Below are positions 1 through 6,840 of a stretch of 9,495 bases of DNA, one piece after another (the first letter of the stretch is position 1; each line of letters begins with the position of its first letter). The stretch is from Palsa-601 sp052146895 (GTDB lineage Bacteria > Actinomycetota > Acidimicrobiia > Acidimicrobiales > Bog-793). The translations under genes were made by a program, and so were the position numbers. The stretch is taken from positions 1 through 9,495 of the forward strand of contig JBKQLZ010000041.1 in NCBI GenBank assembly GCA_052146895.1. The letters run 5' to 3'. Below the pieces are notes generated by a model that saw only the letters and a list, made by a program, of their open reading frames with translations, was not told the DNA's origin and made no database searches.

Positions 1-1
1 C

Positions 2-475
2 TTCACCCTCGAGGCGGGCTCTGACATCTGTAACTGGTCAGCCGCGGGGCTCTTCACGATCACGAGCGCCGGCAGCCTCGTAGACAATGGCGGAGCAACC
101 GTGACGAACCCAGCCGTCAACGACGGCACCATCACCGCGGACTCCGGTGAGCTGCAGTTCGGGTCGCTCACCAACGACGGCACGCTCAACCTCGAGGAGT
201 CCGTCGTCACAGCCACGACGTACACCTCGGACTCGAGTTCGGACGTGAAGGCCACCATCGGCGGCACGACGGCAGGCTCCAACCAGGGTGAACTGGAGAT
301 CAGTGGCAACGCCACGTTCGCCGGCGATCTCACCGTCGCCAGCGCCCCGAGCTACACACCGTCGGGCACCTACCTCCTCGCGACCTATGGCAGCGAGACC
401 GGGAGCCTCACGTTGGTCGGATCCGGATATTCCGATCTGACCATCAGCGGTGGCGAAGTCACCGTGGACGGCTGA
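2..475 (+). CDS. Secreted beta-strand-repeat (beta-solenoid) surface protein, C-terminal part only
   Basis: The frame is open from the left edge and stops with TGA at 473-475, so the last 157 residues of a longer protein are present and the start is outside the window. Composition is Gly/Thr/Ser/Asp/Asn-rich with almost no Lys or Arg and alternating beta-prone residues. An Asn-Asp-Gly-Thr motif recurs 18 residues apart, which fits rungs of a right-handed beta-helix. Near the end, GTYLLATYGSETGSL resembles the closing repeats of autotransporter passenger and filamentous-haemagglutinin-like proteins. No outer-membrane beta-barrel and no LPXTG-type sorting signal follows: the chain ends in a short beta-strand and VTVDG. 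Established: such folds are usually exported adhesins or cell-surface proteins. Inference: this one is secreted or held at the surface by a part not seen here. The ligand is unknown. A GTG at 101 is an internal codon, not the start, because the frame and repeat character continue upstream of it. Confidence 0.75.
   Translation, partial: FTLEAGSDICNWSAAGLFTITSAGSLVDNGGATVTNPAVNDGTITADSGELQFGSLTNDGTLNLEESVVTATTYTSDSSSDVKATIGGTTAGSNQGELEISGNATFAGDLTVASAPSYTPSGTYLLATYGSETGSLTLVGSGYSDLTISGGEVTVDG
118..183 (+). repeat. Two copies of a 12-base direct repeat, 54 bases apart, coding solenoid rungs
   Basis: CAACGACGGCAC occurs at 118-129 and again at 172-183. The 54-base spacing is 18 codons, so both copies are read in the same frame as Asn-Asp-Gly-Thr. 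This looks like the remains of an internal duplication in the repeat protein rather than a mobile or regulatory repeat. Confidence 0.6.
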
Positions 476-479
476 AGCA

Positions 480-513
480 CGGGGCGACGCTGTTAACTCA
501 GTAGCGAGCCCCG
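480..513 (+). terminator. Hairpin after the surface-protein gene, possible terminator without a U-tract
   Basis: Four bases after the TGA, CGGGGC (480-485) pairs perfectly with GCCCCG (508-513). Inside it, CGCT (488-491) pairs with AGCG (503-506), leaving a small internal loop and an 11-base apical loop. No run of T follows. Established: many high-GC actinobacterial terminators lack a strong U-tract. Inference: it ends the surface-protein transcript or protects its 3' end, separating that gene from the importer operon. Confidence 0.4.
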
Positions 514-662
514 AGCGGAGCGTCGAACGGCGCAACGCTCGTGCCCAATGCGTGCGCTCATTGCGCGATCCACGACACCCTGCACGCCGGGCCGACTGGC
601 GCCAGAATAAGCCAATCGGTTCGGACTCAGACTTAGGCGCGCGGATGGAAGGAGCTACCAGC
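514..662 (+). promoter_or_regulatory. Leader region of the importer operon, with a 10-base palindrome
   Basis: This stretch lies between the hairpin and the binding-protein start and should hold the operon promoter, but I could not find a convincing -35/-10 pair. It contains a perfect 10-base palindrome, CTGGCGCCAG, at 596-605, a possible operator half-site pair. It ends in a strong ribosome binding site, GGAAGGAG (647-654), eight bases before the ATG at 663. The frame of the binding protein is open further upstream, but the signal peptide and this ribosome binding site set the start at 663. An in-frame ATG at 645 would lie on top of the ribosome binding site. Confidence 0.4.
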
Positions 663-2549
663 ATGAGAGCCAAATCAACGAGGATTCGCTCAGTCGCAGC
701 CCTGGCGGCAGCGGCTCTACTGCTGGCAGCTTGCAGCTCGGGCACGCCATCTGGGAGCGGGCATGGATCGTCGAACGGCCAGTACGGTTCGCTGCCGCCA
801 TCCTCCGGGACACCAATCACGGGAGGCACCCTCTCGATTGCCGAGGCACCGCAGGGCGGCCCGACGTACATCTTCCCGATCGTTCCCGCCTCCGATGACT
901 CGGTAGGGACCGTCGACGGTTTCGTGGACTACATGTGGCGGCCGCTCTGGTGGGCACCGCTCGGCGACCAGCCGACAGTCGACTACCCAGACAGCATCTC
1001 GCCTGCGCCGCCCAAGTTCAGCGACGACAACAAGGTGGCGACAATCACGCTCCGGAGCGGCTGGAAGTGGTCAGACGGGCAACCGGTGACCTCGACCGAT
1101 GTCGCATTCTATTGCTATCTGGCCCACGCGGCGGTCTTGCTCAGTCCTGACAACGACGGGTCCTTCACGCCGGGCGAGTTCCCCCAGGACCTGGTGTCGG
1201 TGGCGACGCCCAATCCGACCACGGCCGTGATCACTCTCAGCAAGTCGTTCAACCCGAACTTCCAGTTCCTCGACCAGATCGCCGGGATTGCCCCACTCCC
1301 CGCGCACGCCTGGTCCAAGACAAGCATCAGCGGCCCGACAGTCAACTTCAGGAAGCTCGCGAACGCCGAGAAGATCTACAAATTCCTCAACGCCGAGGCG
1401 GGCAAGCTCTCTACCTACGGCTCCGATCCGCTCTGGCGTGTCGTCGACGGCCCCTACAGGGTAGAGAGCTTCGACCCGTCGACCGATGGCAACGTTCTCG
1501 TCGCCAATCCCAACTACAGCGGACCGGTCAAGCCGCGCATCACCACGATCGACGACGTGGCCTTCACCTCCACCGATGCCGAGTTCGATCAGCTGCTGAG
1601 CGGGAACCTCGACGTGGGATTCGTGGATTTCAGCGATCTGCCGCAAGTCCCGAAGCTCAAGTCGCTCGGCTACGACATCTGGGGTTACCCCGACTTTGGC
1701 AACAGCTTCATCGTCTACAACTTCAAGGACAAGACCGGCGACTTCGACAAAATCATCTCCCAGCTCTATATCCGCCAAGCGCTCGCTCACCTTCAGGATG
1801 AGCCGGGCATCATCTCGGCGCGAGGGATGTTCGACGGCGCCGCCGGCGCGGCCTACGGGCCTGTGCCCGCCATCCCGAAGAGCCCGTTCGCTCCGGCCAA
1901 CGCCCTGACGAACCCATACCCTTACAGCATCTCGGCGGCTTCAGCGTTGCTTAGCTCGCACGGCTGGAAGGTGGTCCGGAACGGGACCACGACTTGCGCG
2001 AAGGCGGGCACCGGCGCGAACGAGTGCGGCGCTGGCATACGGGCCGGCACACCGCTCACGTGGAACCTGGTCTACACCACTCAACCGGCCGTGACCGAGG
2101 CCCAAGACGAGGCGATCGCCTCGGCCGCCAAGCAGATCGGGATCACCATCAACCTCGAGGGCAAGACGTTCAACTACATCATCTCGAGCCTTTCCGACCC
2201 CACAAATCCGGACCAGGACGATCACTGGGCAATGGAGGACTACGGGGGAGACACAAACCTCTTGTACCCGACCCAGGAGGGCGTCTTCAACACGACGGGC
2301 TCTTTCAACAGCGGCGATTACTCGAACCCGACCTACGACGGCCTCGTCAACGACTCCGTGCACTCCAACAACCCGAACGCCGTGCTGAACGAGATCAGCT
2401 ACCTCACCGCGCAGCAGCCGGGATTGTTCCAGCCGAACCCGGACCTGATCACCGCGTTCAAGAGCACCCTGGCCGGCCCAGCGGCGAGCTTCGAGGCCTC
2501 GTCGCAATTCCAATACATGCCTGAATACTGGTACTTCATCAAGCGCTAG
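663..2549 (+). CDS. Lipoprotein solute-binding protein of a Dpp/Opp-type ABC importer (SBP family 5)
   Basis: The protein has 628 residues. Residues 1-23 are a signal peptide (basic MRAKSTRIR, then an Ala/Leu core) ending in the lipobox LAAC, so Cys24 should be lipidated and anchored to the outer face of the membrane. A Ser/Gly/Pro-rich tether follows to about residue 50. The family 5 signature is clear at about 131-146 (SGWKWSDGQPVTSTDVAF), and DGPYRVESFDP and the FDQLLSGNLDVGF stretch match the later conserved blocks. The protein is longer than the usual 500-550 residues. A Cys pair (445 and 455) frames a Gly-rich loop and could form a disulfide outside the cell. It is the first gene of the operon, followed by two permeases and the ATPase, so it is the substrate-capturing part. 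Established: the family binds di- and oligopeptides but also nickel, heme, sugars and other solutes. The ligand cannot be read from the sequence. Confidence 0.93.
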   Translation: MRAKSTRIRSVAALAAAALLLAACSSGTPSGSGHGSSNGQYGSLPPSSGTPITGGTLSIAEAPQGGPTYIFPIVPASDDSVGTVDGFVDYMWRPLWWAPLGDQPTVDYPDSISPAPPKFSDDNKVATITLRSGWKWSDGQPVTSTDVAFYCYLAHAAVLLSPDNDGSFTPGEFPQDLVSVATPNPTTAVITLSKSFNPNFQFLDQIAGIAPLPAHAWSKTSISGPTVNFRKLANAEKIYKFLNAEAGKLSTYGSDPLWRVVDGPYRVESFDPSTDGNVLVANPNYSGPVKPRITTIDDVAFTSTDAEFDQLLSGNLDVGFVDFSDLPQVPKLKSLGYDIWGYPDFGNSFIVYNFKDKTGDFDKIISQLYIRQALAHLQDEPGIISARGMFDGAAGAAYGPVPAIPKSPFAPANALTNPYPYSISAASALLSSHGWKVVRNGTTTCAKAGTGANECGAGIRAGTPLTWNLVYTTQPAVTEAQDEAIASAAKQIGITINLEGKTFNYIISSLSDPTNPDQDDHWAMEDYGGDTNLLYPTQEGVFNTTGSFNSGDYSNPTYDGLVNDSVHSNNPNAVLNEISYLTAQQPGLFQPNPDLITAFKSTLAGPAASFEASSQFQYMPEYWYFIKR

Positions 2550-2583
2550 CCAGCTATCCAACTGGAATCCCGGAGGGACGACG

Positions 2584-2625
2584 ATGACTGGCAAGCGCTC
2601 GGCTGACGGAGAGCTGGTCCGGTGA
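2584..2625 (+). CDS. Possible 13-residue leader peptide overlapping the permease start
   Basis: ATG at 2584 opens a 13-codon frame (MTGKRSADGELVR) that stops with TGA at 2623-2625. The stop overlaps the GTG start of permease 1 in the arrangement GTGA. A strong ribosome binding site, GGAGGGA (2572-2578), lies five bases before the ATG. It is itself in a small inverted repeat: TCCC at 2568-2571 and GGGA at 2575-2578. The peptide resembles nothing I recognise. Inference: its translation may couple the binding protein to the permease and set the ratio of the two. It could also be chance, since GGAGAG (2608-2613) eight bases before the GTG may serve the permease directly. Confidence 0.35.
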   Translation: MTGKRSADGELVR

Positions 2626-3569
2626 CCGCTTACATCGTGCGCAGGCTCCTCACGGCGGTCGTCGTCGTCGTCGGGATCGCTCTGCTCACCTTCGTCATGA
2701 TCCACGTGGTTGCCCCGTCCCCCGGCAGGGCTGTTCTCGGGGACAAGGCAAGCGCTCTGGCCGTCGCGTACTGGAACAAGACGCACGGGTACGACCGCCC
2801 AATCTGGGACCAGTTCGTGACCTACTTGCATCAGCTCGTCCAGGGCAACCTGGGGTACTCCTACAAGCTCAACCAGACGGTGGACTCGCTGATCGGTGAG
2901 AACTGGGCGCGCACTGCCTATCTCTGCGGCATAGCGATCTTCCTCGCGGTGGTGCTTGCCATCCCTCTCGGCATTCTCCAGGCAGTCAGGCGGAACACGT
3001 TCCTCGACCAGAGCCTCACCGCGGGAGCCTTCACTGCCTACTCGATGCCAGACAACTTCCTCGGGTTGCTGTTGATCGGCGTTCTGGCCCTCCAGCTCCA
3101 CTGGTTCCCAGCCGAAGCCAGCCAGTCGGAATCGATCTGGCAGAACATTCTCAACATCCGTGCGATGTTCCTCCCGATCGTCACGTTGGCTTCGACCAGC
3201 ATCGCTGGATACTCCCGGTACATGCGATCGTCAGCGCTCGACGCTCTTGCGCAGGACTACATCCGCCTTGCCCGGGCCAAGGGGCTCTCCGAGCGGCGGG
3301 TGCTGAGCCGCCACCTCTTTCGGAACGCCAGCCTCGCCATGGTGACCCTCGTCGGCCTGTCGATACCGGCGTTGATCGGCGGCGACGTCATTGAGGAGTA
3401 CCTGTTCAATTTTCACGGTCTCGGCCTTCTCTTCGTGAACGAGCTGAACAATGAGGACTTCTCGACTGTGATCGCTCTCGTGCTGATAGGCGGCGTGCTC
3501 ACCGTCGTCGGGAACCTCATAGCGGATGTGGCGTTGTGCGTCGCTGATCCCCGGATCAGGATCGCCTGA
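2622..3569 (+). CDS. Dpp/Opp-type ABC importer permease, DppB/OppB-like
   Basis: The protein has 315 residues and the usual length for the family. The N-terminus (MTAYIVRRLLTAVVVVVGI) enters the first membrane segment at about residues 9-30. An extracytoplasmic region follows with the DRPIWDQFVTYLHQLVQGNLGYS block typical of DppB, then about five more segments near 99-122, 132-160, 182-203, 236-257 and 283-306. The cytoplasmic EAA loop, which docks on the ATPase, is seen as DYIRLARAKGLSERRVLSRH from Asp212, followed by EEYLFNFHGLG from about residue 258. It forms the channel with the next gene product. The GTG start is chosen because it follows GGAGAG (2608-2613) and begins the family-typical N-terminus; no ATG lies at a suitable place in this frame. 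It starts 72 bases after the binding-protein stop, overlapping the small frame upstream. Confidence 0.95.
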   Translation: MTAYIVRRLLTAVVVVVGIALLTFVMIHVVAPSPGRAVLGDKASALAVAYWNKTHGYDRPIWDQFVTYLHQLVQGNLGYSYKLNQTVDSLIGENWARTAYLCGIAIFLAVVLAIPLGILQAVRRNTFLDQSLTAGAFTAYSMPDNFLGLLLIGVLALQLHWFPAEASQSESIWQNILNIRAMFLPIVTLASTSIAGYSRYMRSSALDALAQDYIRLARAKGLSERRVLSRHLFRNASLAMVTLVGLSIPALIGGDVIEEYLFNFHGLGLLFVNELNNEDFSTVIALVLIGGVLTVVGNLIADVALCVADPRIRIA

Positions 3570-3572
3570 GTC

Positions 3573-4511
3573 ATGACCGCGACTCTCGGTCCCGAGCCGG
3601 TCCCGGCTCCAGGTGTTGTGCCGCGGGCGGGCGCCGACATCCCCGAAGGTGGCCAGGTTCACGGTCCGCGGGCAGGATGGCGCCTGGCCTTGCGGTCCTT
3701 CATGGAGAACAAGCTCGCCGTCGCCGGGATGGCGATCGTGGTGTTCTTCGTGCTGTTCTGCTACTTAGGCCCGGCGTTCTACCACGGCGACACCACCGTG
3801 ACGACCTTCAACCAACTCCTCCCGCCCGGTAGGGGGCACCTGCTCGGCACGGATTCGAATGGTCTGGACGAGCTTGGGCTGATCATGGCCGGCGGCCGGT
3901 CGTCGATCGAGATCGGCGTGCTCGCCTCGGTCATCGCCACGTTGATCGGGACTCTCGTCGGCGCCGTCGCGGGGCTCGTCGGTGGGCTGCTCGACGCAGT
4001 CCTTATGCGGATCGTTGACGTGCTCTTGTCGGTGCCGCTGCTTCTCGTCGTGCTGATCGTCAGCGCCCACTACGGGCCGAGCGTCTTCAAGCTTGCCCTG
4101 ATCATCGGGATCTTCTCATGGCTCGGCTCGGCGAGGCTCGTGCGCGGCGAAGTGCTGACATTGCGTGAGCGCGACTTCGTGCTGGCCGCGCAGACGATGG
4201 GAGCGAGCAGGCGCAGGCTCATCTACAAGCACCTCATTCCGAACTCGCTCAGCGTCGTCATCGTCAATGCCACCTTCCAGGTCGCGGATGCCATCGTGTT
4301 GCTCGCCTTCCTCGGGTTTCTTGGCTTTGGTCTCCCGTACCCGTCAGTCGACTGGGGAGACATGCTCTCCGGAGGTCTCACCTATCTGCAGGACGGCTAC
4401 TGGTGGCTCGTCTACCCGGTCGGAGGGTGCCTCGTGGCCCTCGTGATGGCGTTCAACTTCATCGGCGACGCTTGGCGGGACACCGTCGACGTCCGCCTCC
4501 GGAGGCGGTGA
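3573..4511 (+). CDS. Dpp/Opp-type ABC importer permease, DppC/OppC-like
   Basis: The protein has 312 residues and starts three bases after the permease 1 stop, so translation is probably coupled. Residues 1-40 are a Pro/Gly-rich cytoplasmic tail. FMENKLAVAGMAIVVFFVL is the OppC N-terminal membrane segment (about 45-67). HLLGTDSNGLDEL at residues 89-101 is the conserved motif of DppC proteins. Further membrane segments lie at about 112-134, 142-163, 170-190, 222-248 and 274-297. The EAA loop is RDFVLAAQTMGASRRRLIYKH (Asp201 to about His220), followed by the PNSL turn. The C-terminus keeps the family ending in the form GDAWRDTVDVRLRRR. It pairs with permease 1 to form the translocation path. 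Its last codons carry a palindrome that includes the ribosome binding site of the ATPase gene. Confidence 0.95.
   Translation: MTATLGPEPVPAPGVVPRAGADIPEGGQVHGPRAGWRLALRSFMENKLAVAGMAIVVFFVLFCYLGPAFYHGDTTVTTFNQLLPPGRGHLLGTDSNGLDELGLIMAGGRSSIEIGVLASVIATLIGTLVGAVAGLVGGLLDAVLMRIVDVLLSVPLLLVVLIVSAHYGPSVFKLALIIGIFSWLGSARLVRGEVLTLRERDFVLAAQTMGASRRRLIYKHLIPNSLSVVIVNATFQVADAIVLLAFLGFLGFGLPYPSVDWGDMLSGGLTYLQDGYWWLVYPVGGCLVALVMAFNFIGDAWRDTVDVRLRRR
4493..4508 (+). promoter_or_regulatory. Perfect 16-base palindrome over the ATPase ribosome binding site
   Basis: CCGCCTCCGGAGGCGG is a perfect palindrome at the very end of the permease 2 gene, just before its TGA (4509-4511). Its right half contains GGAGG (4501-4505), the ribosome binding site, ten bases before the TTG start at 4516. 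In RNA the outer bases can pair and hide this site (the central ones would form the loop). A ribosome finishing permease 2 would open it. Inference: this ties ATPase translation to permease translation. It may instead follow simply from Arg/Leu codon use in a GC-rich gene. Confidence 0.5.
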
Positions 4512-4515
4512 TCCC

Positions 4516-6684
4516 TTGCCGGCGCCGGTGCTCGAGGTAGACGACCTCTCGACTCAGATCCAGCTGTCGCGCAGCGTCGTCCATGCGGTCGGCAACGTCA
4601 GCTTCAGGATCGAGCCCGGTGAGACGCTAGGTCTTGTCGGCGAATCGGGGTGCGGCAAGTCGATGACTGCCCTCTCGATCATGCGTCTCCTGCCCGGGGG
4701 CGGGAACATCGTCGGCGGGTCGATTCGTCTCGACGGGCGCGATCTGGTCGGTCTGACCGAGCCCGAGATGCGTGACGTGCGCGGCAACGAGGTGGCGATG
4801 ATCTTCCAGGACTCGATGACCTCGCTCAACCCGACGATGACCATCGGAGAGCAGATCGCAGAGCCCGTCCGTCTTCACCGTGCCGCCAGCAAGGCCGCAG
4901 CCTTGGACCGGGCGACAGAGGTGCTCGGTCTCGTCGGGTTTCCTCGGCCCCGCGAGCGCCTCGGCGACTACCCGCACCTGCTCTCCGGTGGTCAGCGGCA
5001 GCGCGTGATGATCGCAATCGCCCTGTCGTGCGAGCCGAAACTGCTGATCGCAGACGAGCCGACGACGGCACTCGACGTCACGATCCAGGCGCAGATCCTG
5101 CGGCTCCTCGATGACCTGAAGGAGCGGCTCGGAATGGCGGTGCTGCTCATCACTCACGACATGGGCGTCGTCGCCGGTCGGGCCGACCGAGTGAACGTGA
5201 TGTACGCCGGCCGGCTGGTGGAGTCCTCGACGACGGATCATCTGTTCCGCCACATGCACCACCCCTACACGCAGGGCTTGCTCGGTTCGATTCCGTTGCT
5301 CACGCAGGACGCCAATGAGCGGCTGTACAGCATCCCGGGCGTACCGGTGGACTTGACCGAGCCGCCAGAAGGGTGCCGTTTCGCTGCGAGGTGCGGGTTC
5401 GCCGCGGACGATTGCTGGTCGTATGAGCCGCAACTGGGCGCTGGTGGAGCGACGCACTTGTTTGCGTGCTGGCATCCGGTAGACGGGCCGATCGACCGGC
5501 ACGGCGCGGGGGCAGCTGTCGAGGAGGCGGACGGCACGACGGGCACGGACAATCGCGCCGCAGATGGCGCCGAACTCGGCGCGGAAGATGGCGGAGCGGC
5601 GAGTACCGCTCATGGGTTCGCTGCGGCCGTGCGGCCTACTCCCACGGCTACAGCTGCGTCGGACGGCTCCGATCACCTGCTTGTGCTCGAAGACGTAGTG
5701 CTCGAGTACCCGGTGACGGCCGGTGCCGTGCTGCAACGGAGAGTCGGGTCGGTGAAGGCCGTGAGCGGGGTGTCGTTCACAGTCCGGCGTGGCGAGACCT
5801 TCGGATTGGTCGGGGAGTCAGGATGTGGCAAGACCACGCTCGGCAAGATCATCGTCGGGCTAGAGCGGCCGCACTCCGGGCGCGCCTTACTGCGGGACAC
5901 CGACATAGCCCAGCTGCGCGGTGCGCGGCTGCGGCGTTTCCGGCGGGACCTGCAGATGATGTTCCAGGATCCGATCAGTTCTCTCGACCCGCGAATGCGG
6001 GTCGGGGCGATCCTTCGCGAGCCCATGTCCACCCAGCGTTCCGCCAGCCGGCGCGCGCAGGACGAGATCGTCGCCGAACTGCTCCAGGAGGTCGGACTGC
6101 CCGCCAACTCCGTCGAGCGCTTCCCCCACGAGTTCTCCGGCGGACAGCGCCAGCGGATTGGGCTAGCACGTGCCCTCACGCTCAGCCCTCAGCTGATCGT
6201 GGCAGACGAGCCCGTAAGTGCCCTTGACGTCTCGATCCGCTCTCAGGTCCTGAACCTTATGAAACGACTCCAAGAGACTCACGGCCTCACTTACGTCGTC
6301 ATCTCCCACGATCTGGCTGTCGTGAAGTACCTGGCCAATCGGATCGGCGTGATGTACCTGGGCAAGCTGGTCGAGATCGCCTCCGGCGAGGACATTTATC
6401 ACCGAGCGGCGCACCATTACACCGCTGGGCTGATCGCAGCCATTCCCGAGCCCGACCCAGCGGTCGAACGCGGCAAGAGTGCCGCGGGCGTGATGGGCGA
6501 GCTGCCGAGCGCGGTGACGCCGCCGTCTGGGTGCCGGTTCCGCACCCGCTGCCCAGCCGCGCAGGACATCTGCGCCGAGGTCGAGCCGCCACTGCGCCCC
6601 TTCGGACCCGGACACGAGGCAGCTTGCCACTTCCCGCTCCAGGACCCAATCGGCGTTCCGGCGCAACTGGGAGCGCTCCGATGA
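4516..6684 (+). CDS. Fused double ATPase of the Dpp/Opp-type importer (DppD-DppF fusion)
   Basis: The protein has 722 residues and contains two complete ABC ATPase domains, each followed by the oligopeptide-transporter C-terminal domain (oligo_HPY). First half: Walker A GESGCGKS 42-49, Q-loop Gln98, signature LSGGQRQR 156-163, Walker B LLIADEP 176-182 with catalytic Glu181, His214. A loose Gly/Ala/Asp/Glu-rich linker runs from about 322 to 387. Second half: Walker A 433-440 (GESGCGKT), Gln484, signature FSGGQRQR 540-547, Walker B LIVADEP 560-566 with Glu565, His598. All catalytic residues are present in both halves. Each C-terminal domain has four cysteines with identical spacing: 287, 293, 300, 318 and 673, 679, 686, 704. 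Such cysteines have been reported to hold a [4Fe-4S] cluster in related peptide transporters. Established: fused double ATPases are known in mycobacterial Opp and Dpp systems. The TTG start lies four bases after the permease stop and has a GGAGG site. It powers the two permeases from the cytoplasm. Confidence 0.95.
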   Translation: MPAPVLEVDDLSTQIQLSRSVVHAVGNVSFRIEPGETLGLVGESGCGKSMTALSIMRLLPGGGNIVGGSIRLDGRDLVGLTEPEMRDVRGNEVAMIFQDSMTSLNPTMTIGEQIAEPVRLHRAASKAAALDRATEVLGLVGFPRPRERLGDYPHLLSGGQRQRVMIAIALSCEPKLLIADEPTTALDVTIQAQILRLLDDLKERLGMAVLLITHDMGVVAGRADRVNVMYAGRLVESSTTDHLFRHMHHPYTQGLLGSIPLLTQDANERLYSIPGVPVDLTEPPEGCRFAARCGFAADDCWSYEPQLGAGGATHLFACWHPVDGPIDRHGAGAAVEEADGTTGTDNRAADGAELGAEDGGAASTAHGFAAAVRPTPTATAASDGSDHLLVLEDVVLEYPVTAGAVLQRRVGSVKAVSGVSFTVRRGETFGLVGESGCGKTTLGKIIVGLERPHSGRALLRDTDIAQLRGARLRRFRRDLQMMFQDPISSLDPRMRVGAILREPMSTQRSASRRAQDEIVAELLQEVGLPANSVERFPHEFSGGQRQRIGLARALTLSPQLIVADEPVSALDVSIRSQVLNLMKRLQETHGLTYVVISHDLAVVKYLANRIGVMYLGKLVEIASGEDIYHRAAHHYTAGLIAAIPEPDPAVERGKSAAGVMGELPSAVTPPSGCRFRTRCPAAQDICAEVEPPLRPFGPGHEAACHFPLQDPIGVPAQLGALR

Positions 6685-6752
6685 GACGACGTAACGAGGC
6701 GACCACGGCAGCTGAGCAGACTAGGACCGCCACGGGGTGCCTGTCGCTCTGA
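6681..6752 (+). CDS. Possible 23-residue small ORF overlapping the ATPase stop
   Basis: ATG at 6681 overlaps the ATPase TGA as ATGA and opens a 23-codon frame (starting MRRRNEATTAAEQ, ending CLSL) that stops at 6750-6752. GGGAG (6669-6673) lies seven bases upstream, a good ribosome binding site. The peptide is basic at the start, has one Cys, no membrane segment and no similarity I recognise. It could be a coupled small protein, the stump of a lost third gene, or chance. It sits before the putative terminator hairpin, so it would be on the importer mRNA. Confidence 0.3.
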   Translation: MRRRNEATTAAEQTRTATGCLSL

Positions 6753-6770
6753 CTCGTCAGTAGCCTGTGC

Positions 6771-6801
6771 CGCGTGGCGACAGCCGAATGCCCGCCATGC
6801 G
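6771..6801 (+). terminator. Hairpin ending the importer operon, probable terminator
   Basis: CGCGTGGCG (6771-6779) pairs with CGCCATGCG (6793-6801) over nine base pairs, one of them a G-U, with a 13-base loop. It lies 86 bases after the ATPase stop and 18 bases after the small ORF. No T-run follows, so this would be a U-poor terminator or a transcript 3' stabiliser. Between it and the next start (6802-6912) no gene is visible. Confidence 0.45.
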
Positions 6802-6840
6802 AGAGTGCTGCTCAGGTCATCTGCGGTAGTTGGCATTGGC

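Noticed and set aside
450..662. N-terminal extension of the binding protein from an upstream ATG at 450
   Set aside because: It would place 71 residues before a perfect lipoprotein signal peptide and overlap the previous gene; the ribosome binding site at 647-654 fixes the start at 663.
1071..3101. Long minus-strand open frames (1071-1790 and 1941-3101) opposite the binding protein and permease
   Set aside because: They mirror clear plus-strand genes with family motifs; their products are Arg/Asp/Val-rich without any recognisable domain. Such antisense frames are usual in GC-rich DNA.
4627..5736. Minus-strand frame of 369 codons opposite the ATPase gene
   Set aside because: It lies over an ATPase with all catalytic motifs and shows low-complexity composition; a GC-driven shadow.
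5466..6227. Plus-strand frame of 253 codons across the ATPase linker
   Set aside because: Arg/Gly-rich shadow frame; the ATPase frame is continuous through the linker and carries the motifs on both sides.
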